Positions 57,620 to 64,000 of a stretch of 64,000 nt of DNA are shown here, piece by piece. The position numbers and the translations under genes were made by a program. How positions within the stretch are numbered: position 1 is the stretch's first letter; each line of letters opens with the position of its first letter. The DNA is from a virus. The stretch spans positions 1 to 64,000 of the IMG/VR virus record IMGVR_UViG_3300020394_000003. One strand, given 5' to 3'. The notes beneath the pieces were generated by a model that saw nothing but the letters and a program-made list of their open reading frames with translations, did not search any database and was not told the DNA's origin.

Positions 57620-60600
57620 ATGGCAACTCACGACAAAGAAACATCAACTAGTAAATCTGAAACTAGTACGACAGAGACACAGGGCAATGAGTATGACTAC
57701 ATTGATTATCAATCACTTCCTGCTGATGATAGTAATTGTGATGTCACCGCTGTAGATGTTGAAGAATTAATCGAAGATTGTCCAACTTGCGTACCAAATC
57801 CAAAAGCCCCAGTAATTGACTGGACCAAAAGAACAGATTCAGAGCCGTTTCTAAACGAGAGAAAATGCACATACTCAATTGTTTTACGAACAAAGTATGA
57901 AGGAACCGGCGGCACAGGTGAACTGCAGGATCGTCTGGATGAATATACTGAAGAGGGCGTCATTAAGTTGCTAGCTCATTATAATAAGGCCTTGGATGCT
58001 AATACGGTTGCTGCTATGCTTAGTGTTGCCGGCGCTACGGATCACTTCGTACCACCTAGACCAAAGCTTAAAATGAAGGTGCTCATCGAAATCCCAGCTA
58101 ATGATTTTGATAAAATGCCATCAGCACAAGAGGTGCCAGAAGATAGTACACAAAGCGAAGAGGATGCAGCTGCAGATGAGCAGTCTATTGTTTACACAGC
58201 AACTCTTGAAATAGAAGGATTAGAGGAAAAATTTAAACAAATCGAGCACGGCCTATCAGCATACGCTAGGTTTCAAGTTATTTATCTAAAAACACAAGGT
58301 GGCCAAGTTAGATTCCCCGGTGGTCAAATGGTCAATCTACTGCAAGAATCTAGACACTTTAAAAAAGTATATCCGGCCATTGTAAACTTTTTGAGAGATA
58401 AGGGTTTTAGTTTACGTGAAGGCCGCGGCAATAATACATTAGGAAAAATTCCCGGTGGTCCTAAGCTAGCAAACAAGGTTGTCATTGATTTTGATGACGG
58501 ATACGTAGTTAAAAAAGTTACTGTACTACGACACGGTACATGTGAAGAAAAGCCGACTGTATTTAAGGGCAACAAACTATACACATTAAAAAACACATAT
58601 CCATTTGATCGGCCCACCACAATGGCATTTCTTCCCAAGATTGAAGAAATGACAATGGATCTTCGCCGCCGCGAAGGAATGATGCCTTGGACGGAATTTG
58701 CTAGAACTTATGTATGGCCCACGCCATCTATTGCTAGTGGAGTTGATCTAACCTCTGCTATGGCAGCGTTCGCGTCAGCAGCAACAGGGCAAGCCACTGA
58801 TAAAGACATGGAAACGCTAGCAAAAACAGCTGTGACCATGAGTGAGGCGGACAAGATTTCTTCACAGACCCCCGGTTCGTGGAAGGCTGCAGAAGATGCG
58901 TATGCCGACTATAAGGAAAGATCAGGACAGGATAATTACAGAGGTAGTGCTCTTGAAAACAGGCTAGAAAAGTGGAATGATCCAGATTATACCTATGAAG
59001 ATACGATCAATGACAAGACACTAGATTCAAAAGAGCAGGCGGCTATTGCTTGTGCAATTCATGAAGACGGTTTGAAGTCAGTCGTCGGGGAGGCTTGGGA
59101 CGATTTTAGCGAAGGGTTCATGGATGAGCTATTCAGCATTTGGGACGCGGTATCGTATCAATTTCAAAATTATCTTTGTATGTCTCCCGAAGAGCGCGCT
59201 AAATTATTAGCAGATCTACAATCGATGAGAAGCCAAGCCATGGTAGCCGCTTTCGCAGAAATGATGGCTCTTATGTTTGGATTCGTGGAAATGATTCAAT
59301 CATTCCAAGAAAGTTTAGACGAGATTAAGGATCTTAAGAATCTCTACTCTTTCGCATTTGATGAGATTAAACTGTGCGGTCTATTCAACTTGTTAATGGC
59401 CTTCATCGAATGTCTTGCAATGGGCTTAGATTTAGAAGAAATGCTTCAGCCACTGCTAGCTGCAGCACTTGCTAACATGGATGTTGTTCCATTCGAAAAA
59501 CTGTTTGTTGGCCTGCCTCCCGAAGTACAGGCTGAAGTCATGGCCAAAGTCGAAGCAGACCTAGGCAGTCATATGATGCCATGGGATGCAGCAAAAATTC
59601 AAGGAAAACCCGACCCAGCAGCGGAAACATCATTTGCAAACAAGCCATCTGCAGGAACGGTAGTCTCATGGGGTGGTCCCGGTACACCGCTCAATGCTGA
59701 AAAGAGCGCCGCTAGACAAGACCCAGATAATATTAAAGCTTCAGATCTAGCAGTTGCTCGCAAACTAGAAAATGCCGCAAAACAAATTAGAGAAGGATCC
59801 GTATATTATACAGATCCCGATGAGAACGGAAACTCAGAGAAAAAATATGCTCTAACAGAGGCTCAAGCTTTTGAGCAAGCTGTTATGACTAACGCCGCTG
59901 GAGTAAATGATAAATTACGCGCTTTTGCTGAGGCCTACAATATAGATCCTTATATGGATAGCGTTCAAATTGCTCAAAAATTAGTTGATTTTGCAAACGG
60001 GTCAAGCACGATGTCTGTCAACAACCTCGGCGTCACCCAAGCTGGCACAGTAGAAGCGGATCAGACAGTTGAGTATCAAACTAGATACGAACAAGCAATA
60101 CAAGAGTATTGTAAAGCGAACTACGAACTCCAAATGGCGCAATTGGCCGACGATGATCCAAAGCCATCTTATGACGAATTTAAAGTAAGCTGCAGAGACA
60201 CCTCAGAAGCTAAAGCCTATGCAGAAGCTCTAGCTACCGCATATAACGCCGGCCTAGCTGATGATGGAACGATTGGTTCCAATGGACCTTACGGCACAAG
60301 AGGTTCACTCGGCGCTGCTCTAGGAAGTTCGGTATCAACTCTGATATCTGCATATGCGCAGGCTATTTTAGACTATTACGTTGTTAATGGGATATTAGAA
60401 GACCTCAAAGACTTTATTGAGGAACTACCCGGTGCAGCATTTGTTGCAAAAATCATTGCAGCTATTGACTGTATTGTTCCACCATTATTTGATCCGCCCT
60501 TGTTTGATTTCTTAAACACATTAGAAATTGATTTCTGTAATAACCAATATGGTATTGTGCTGCCCCGATTCTCGGGTATTCAACTACCAAACTGGAAAGA

Positions 60601-63600
60601 CTTTTTTAAATATCTGCTGGAATATGCAAAAGAGATTCTATTATATATTTTGTTTAGGCTACTGCTATACGTCCTAACTAAGATTGTGTTGATGCTGTTT
60701 GACTCGCTATGCAAGGCCTTACAGAAGTTAGGCGAGGCTGCTAGTAACGCACTGGCAGACGCAGCTTGTAATGCTATGTCTAACGCCGGCGGATTCTTGT
60801 CAGATGTATCGGATGAGATGCAAAAGGGAGAAACTACTGTTAATCGTGAAACGGGAATGACAGAAAACGTAGCCGGCTCTGCAATGTGTGAGACACCCCC
60901 ACGCGGCTTTGGAGACATGATCAGGGAAGCTTTCTGTGGCAAGGATGCTACGGATGCAGATGTGGAGGCAACAACCAACGAAGTTATGCGCGCAGTTGGT
61001 GGTGTCACGGAGGCCGACGCAGCGCGGATGGCAAATTCTGATGGCGTAAATCAGCTAGTTGCAGATATATCATCTGTACTTACCGGTGATGAGTTGGCCG
61101 ATCTTCTTCTTGGAAATCCAAACCCCGGCGCAATTCAAATGATAAGCGAGGTTGTCCAGACGGAAAATCCTGACTATATCCCAGCGTTTAACTCTCCCGG
61201 TCAAATCCGAGATATGATGAAAAGCATTGGTAACATGATGCCTATGGAGTTCCGTGCACAATTGCGAGATGAGTTGAGTGTTCCAAAGGGAGAAAGGCCC
61301 GCAAATCCAAACCTATGTACAACCCCAAATGACATTCAGAGGTTTAGAGACCTGCGCAATATGATTTTGACATCAAAAGATGGTACAACACTCGATCAGG
61401 CAAATCAACAATTTGATGCCTTAAGAGGCCGTGCACTTAACGATCTTGCTGAAGCTGGAGATTTATTACAAGGCGGTGTAGAAAACTTTATTGCTAACAA
61501 CCTTCCACCTATTTTGGGAGAACCAGATGAAAACGGGTGCGTACCACCAAATGCAATTATTCCTCGTGAACCAGAAGAACTGAGTGATTTGCTAGCAGCT
61601 TCTACAGACGCGTTATATGAAAACGTCAGAAGAGGATTTCGAAGAGATTTAACTGGAAGAAAGGGAGTATTAGACATGATTTTGTCTGATACTTGTGGTA
61701 TACCATATTCTAGGCATGAAAGAAAATCAAGTAGGTCTCTTCACTATTCTGATTATGATAGCGAAATTTTAGATAAAATCTTAGATGGTGATGATTCTGA
61801 TTTGCCTGTATTCATAGAAAACTTGCTTGAAAGAGAAAAAGGCGCTTATCCAAAATATGTCGCCCAATGGCTTGTCGACTACCTCAGAGAATCAAGGCAT
61901 TTAGGTGCCGGGTACCAATCAACGACAGAGTATGATCCAACTCAATATATGACTTATACTGGCGGCGATGAATACCCAACAGATGACAGAGGGGTTCCGT
62001 ATGGAACTGAAGAAAATCCAATTGTTATTGAGGGCGAAAAAGAACCCGATTTAATTTTGGAATTCCGAGATAATAATAAGGGTGTAGAACTAGATTACAT
62101 TACATCAACAGATTATCAATTTTCTGAAGGGTTTAATATAGAATACGGCTCTTATATCATAAATGAAGATGAAGATGGAAATCCTGTACCAAATACAGAT
62201 AACATTTATAAATTAAAAATTCTTGATGTCACAAATCAACTAGCAGATTTGCCTCGCCGCGCACGAAAGATCAAAGTAGATGAGCCACCAGATTTTAATA
62301 TGGATGAAGAGATCGCTTTAGAAGATGAGGTAATTGATCTAGAGATCTATGGCTCGTTATCTACTGAGGCAGAAGAACTTAGGCAACAATATGATCTCGG
62401 AGCGAACACTTCGGCTAGTCCTCAAAATAATCTGTGGAGCCAATACATGGCTGAAAAGTTTGCGTCGTTAGGGCTTAATGACGAGCAACAGGCCTTGTTC
62501 CAGACTAGCACATTGTTCTCTCCAGAGAATGCAAATCAAACATATGATAAAATTGTAAACTCTTTGATGGCATTTATGGGTCAAAACATCGCCGATAACA
62601 CACCGGCATGGTCATTTGGTTTTGACCCAGAAGACGACGGTGATTTAAATACATTTGATAAAGCATACATGTCGCCGGACTACCCTGAAGACAATAGATT
62701 GTTTCTTGAATGGGCTGGAACTACCTTGGTTGATCAACTTCATACTGAAGATAATAGGTACCGTCGCAATAATGGTAAACCAATTTGGTGGAAAATTAAA
62801 AGATACATCAAAGAAAATCAAATTATGGGCAAGTCAGCACATGACCGCATGTTTTTCTTAAGTCCTGCAGAATTTGGCGGAAGCTGGATGTGGCCACCAT
62901 ACTACATCGAGCCACCAAAATCTGAAGGCTGGCTAGCCATCCGCGAGGCTCTGGTTCCTGAGATTGATGGAAAAGAGCCAAAAAGAACTTCCGTATGTGG
63001 ATTTCAAGATATTAAAGATCGAGTAGACGAGCTAACAAAAAAGATGCCTGACGATCCTAGATTGTCAGAATGTCCAGACTGTGTTGTTGAGCTTCCGTAT
63101 TCTAGGATTCTTGACCGCGCCGCGGCATCAGGAATGGAAGGCCCTATTTTATCTATAATTAGAATTTATGTGCTCGAAGAAATGTTAAAGGCGATGCCTG
63201 TGTTCTCTAACTTCAAAGCAGTGATCCCAGATGTCATGGACTATACATATGTTGAATATATTATTGCAAAGATGAAAATTGATTTTACTGAAAATCTCGG
63301 CAGAAAACGTGGTTTCTTAAAAGGCGATGCACTATGGTACACCTTCCTAGAACAGTGTGTGCAATCTTACGGGCGCAGAATTCAGCTTGATGGCCTTGAA
63401 CCAACTGAGGATATTATGCAAGCCATGAATGCGCTTAACATTGTCCAAAAAGATTTTCACTATCCCGACGAAGAAGACCTAGCAAGAGCAAAATTCGCTG
63501 CTGGCTTAAACCCATGGGCCGACTTTGGCGTTGAGGTTGACGAGACTACACCTGAAATTATTTTTGGAAGAGAAGTCAAGTTGTTTACTAAGCTGGAACA

Positions 63601-64000
63601 CTACCGTCGATGGCACTTATTACAAGCTGTGAAAGACTCAGAGCAACACGCAAATGTAATTGTTCGTGCTCTTGTTGAAGAACAACTGGAATACATGGCA
63701 GAAAAGTTTGAAGAAGCATTAAAAAAGGTTGATCTTGCACCTGAAATCAAAGATATTCATCAATATTTTGTGGGCTCTAGTAACTTTGTTGCTGGTAATA
63801 ATGGTTTTGCGCCTGACCTGATGTCTTATACGGGCAACGGGGATGTTCTTAATGTTGCTGAAAACCTAGAAGATAATCCATTCAACACATATCAATCAGA
63901 GGATTGGGCACCACTACCAGTTGATGTGCAAGTTACTGATCAGGGTGAAACTCAAGCAGCGTCCATTAATCTTAGTTCTAGGATTGTAACGGGTGATTTT
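57620..64000 (+). CDS. Giant virion-type protein, at least 2127 aa, cut by the right edge
   Basis: ATG 57620 opens a single frame with no stop to the last base (2127 codons). No recognised domain name. The first 30 residues are Ser/Thr-rich, and there are several Cys-rich spots. A strongly hydrophobic stretch (ILLYILFRLLLYVLTKIVLMLF) lies near residues 1006-1027. Acidic helical segments fill the middle, with a Trp/Pro-rich part (GGSWMWPPYYIEPP) near 1750. Its position after hub and spike genes suggests a baseplate/tail protein, possibly the tape measure or a tail-fibre-linked component, though none of these is shown by sequence. Confidence 0.75.
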   Translation, partial: MATHDKETSTSKSETSTTETQGNEYDYIDYQSLPADDSNCDVTAVDVEELIEDCPTCVPNPKAPVIDWTKRTDSEPFLNERKCTYSIVLRTKYEGTGGTGELQDRLDEYTEEGVIKLLAHYNKALDANTVAAMLSVAGATDHFVPPRPKLKMKVLIEIPANDFDKMPSAQEVPEDSTQSEEDAAADEQSIVYTATLEIEGLEEKFKQIEHGLSAYARFQVIYLKTQGGQVRFPGGQMVNLLQESRHFKKVYPAIVNFLRDKGFSLREGRGNNTLGKIPGGPKLANKVVIDFDDGYVVKKVTVLRHGTCEEKPTVFKGNKLYTLKNTYPFDRPTTMAFLPKIEEMTMDLRRREGMMPWTEFARTYVWPTPSIASGVDLTSAMAAFASAATGQATDKDMETLAKTAVTMSEADKISSQTPGSWKAAEDAYADYKERSGQDNYRGSALENRLEKWNDPDYTYEDTINDKTLDSKEQAAIACAIHEDGLKSVVGEAWDDFSEGFMDELFSIWDAVSYQFQNYLCMSPEERAKLLADLQSMRSQAMVAAFAEMMALMFGFVEMIQSFQESLDEIKDLKNLYSFAFDEIKLCGLFNLLMAFIECLAMGLDLEEMLQPLLAAALANMDVVPFEKLFVGLPPEVQAEVMAKVEADLGSHMMPWDAAKIQGKPDPAAETSFANKPSAGTVVSWGGPGTPLNAEKSAARQDPDNIKASDLAVARKLENAAKQIREGSVYYTDPDENGNSEKKYALTEAQAFEQAVMTNAAGVNDKLRAFAEAYNIDPYMDSVQIAQKLVDFANGSSTMSVNNLGVTQAGTVEADQTVEYQTRYEQAIQEYCKANYELQMAQLADDDPKPSYDEFKVSCRDTSEAKAYAEALATAYNAGLADDGTIGSNGPYGTRGSLGAALGSSVSTLISAYAQAILDYYVVNGILEDLKDFIEELPGAAFVAKIIAAIDCIVPPLFDPPLFDFLNTLEIDFCNNQYGIVLPRFSGIQLPNWKDFFKYLLEYAKEILLYILFRLLLYVLTKIVLMLFDSLCKALQKLGEAASNALADAACNAMSNAGGFLSDVSDEMQKGETTVNRETGMTENVAGSAMCETPPRGFGDMIREAFCGKDATDADVEATTNEVMRAVGGVTEADAARMANSDGVNQLVADISSVLTGDELADLLLGNPNPGAIQMISEVVQTENPDYIPAFNSPGQIRDMMKSIGNMMPMEFRAQLRDELSVPKGERPANPNLCTTPNDIQRFRDLRNMILTSKDGTTLDQANQQFDALRGRALNDLAEAGDLLQGGVENFIANNLPPILGEPDENGCVPPNAIIPREPEELSDLLAASTDALYENVRRGFRRDLTGRKGVLDMILSDTCGIPYSRHERKSSRSLHYSDYDSEILDKILDGDDSDLPVFIENLLEREKGAYPKYVAQWLVDYLRESRHLGAGYQSTTEYDPTQYMTYTGGDEYPTDDRGVPYGTEENPIVIEGEKEPDLILEFRDNNKGVELDYITSTDYQFSEGFNIEYGSYIINEDEDGNPVPNTDNIYKLKILDVTNQLADLPRRARKIKVDEPPDFNMDEEIALEDEVIDLEIYGSLSTEAEELRQQYDLGANTSASPQNNLWSQYMAEKFASLGLNDEQQALFQTSTLFSPENANQTYDKIVNSLMAFMGQNIADNTPAWSFGFDPEDDGDLNTFDKAYMSPDYPEDNRLFLEWAGTTLVDQLHTEDNRYRRNNGKPIWWKIKRYIKENQIMGKSAHDRMFFLSPAEFGGSWMWPPYYIEPPKSEGWLAIREALVPEIDGKEPKRTSVCGFQDIKDRVDELTKKMPDDPRLSECPDCVVELPYSRILDRAAASGMEGPILSIIRIYVLEEMLKAMPVFSNFKAVIPDVMDYTYVEYIIAKMKIDFTENLGRKRGFLKGDALWYTFLEQCVQSYGRRIQLDGLEPTEDIMQAMNALNIVQKDFHYPDEEDLARAKFAAGLNPWADFGVEVDETTPEIIFGREVKLFTKLEHYRRWHLLQAVKDSEQHANVIVRALVEEQLEYMAEKFEEALKKVDLAPEIKDIHQYFVGSSNFVAGNNGFAPDLMSYTGNGDVLNVAENLEDNPFNTYQSEDWAPLPVDVQVTDQGETQAASINLSSRIVTGDF

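Noticed and set aside
60580-61677. - strand ORFs within the right-hand giant gene
   Set aside because: They lie wholly inside an uninterrupted + frame, with no promoter or ribosome site.
1-64000. Prophage integration or transposon
   Set aside because: I saw no integrase, attachment-site duplication, transposase or terminal inverted repeats.

Overview
This window is part of the genome of a large tailed phage with T4-like (myovirus) modules. The grounds are a gp55-like late sigma factor, a gp5-like baseplate hub (OB-fold N-terminus plus a cell-wall-cleaving C-terminus), a spike-like baseplate protein and a giant virion-type ORF running off the right end. PhoH, peptide deformylase, a 2OG-Fe(II) oxygenase, phage tRNAs and a tmRNA fit the same picture. 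All convincing genes lie on the + strand, tightly packed and mostly with 1-20 nt overlaps. Strong AGGAG ribosome sites, sigma70-type promoters with 16-17 nt spacers and short lipoproteins point to a Gram-negative host. I cannot name the host. Both edges of the window cut genes.

Layout. (1) 1-3.4 kb: a visibly GC-rich block with a MoxR-like AAA+ ATPase and a metallopeptidase/VWA (DUF2201-like) partner, each with its own promoter. (2) 3.4-10 kb: small early genes, many with predicted membrane segments or small 'GDLV' SH3-like folds, two tRNAs (one an unusual class-II tRNA with a GUU anticodon) and peptide deformylase. (3) 10-25.7 kb: a long operon in which nearly every product begins with a short amphipathic tail containing an L-x-E motif, resembling the capsid-targeting sequences of T4 internal proteins. 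It encodes a Nudix hydrolase, an ADP-ribosyltransferase-like protein, a HAD nucleotidase-like protein, a HExxH protease-like protein and a 1032-residue fusion of a KxDG ligase-like domain with an HxGH nucleotidylyltransferase. (4) 25.7-35 kb: a structured non-coding RNA, a one-piece tmRNA, three tRNAs, an FKBP isomerase, a thioredoxin lipoprotein, a eukaryotic-type phosphomannomutase, PIN-PhoH and two more hydrolase-like proteins. (5) 35-53.3 kb: a glycan cassette with glycosyltransferases, a sialic-acid-synthase-like NeuB, a CMP-sugar synthetase, two sialyltransferase/Maf-like proteins, a sugar nucleotidyltransferase, a methyltransferase, a sulfotransferase, an oxygenase and a GDPD. (6) 53.3-64 kb: FmdB-type zinc ribbon, late sigma factor and baseplate genes.

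How it fits together: early promoters drive the small genes, translation aids (tRNAs reading A-ending codons, tmRNA, deformylase) and RNA metabolism. The L-x-E operon would load enzymes into the head for injection. The glycan cassette probably decorates virion or host surface with a nonulosonic-acid-containing glycan. The gp55-like factor would switch on the baseplate genes.

The most unexpected genome-wide signal is that I found no CCAGG or CCTGG pentamer anywhere in the 64 kb, although Pro-Gly is common and is always written CCC/CCG before GG.
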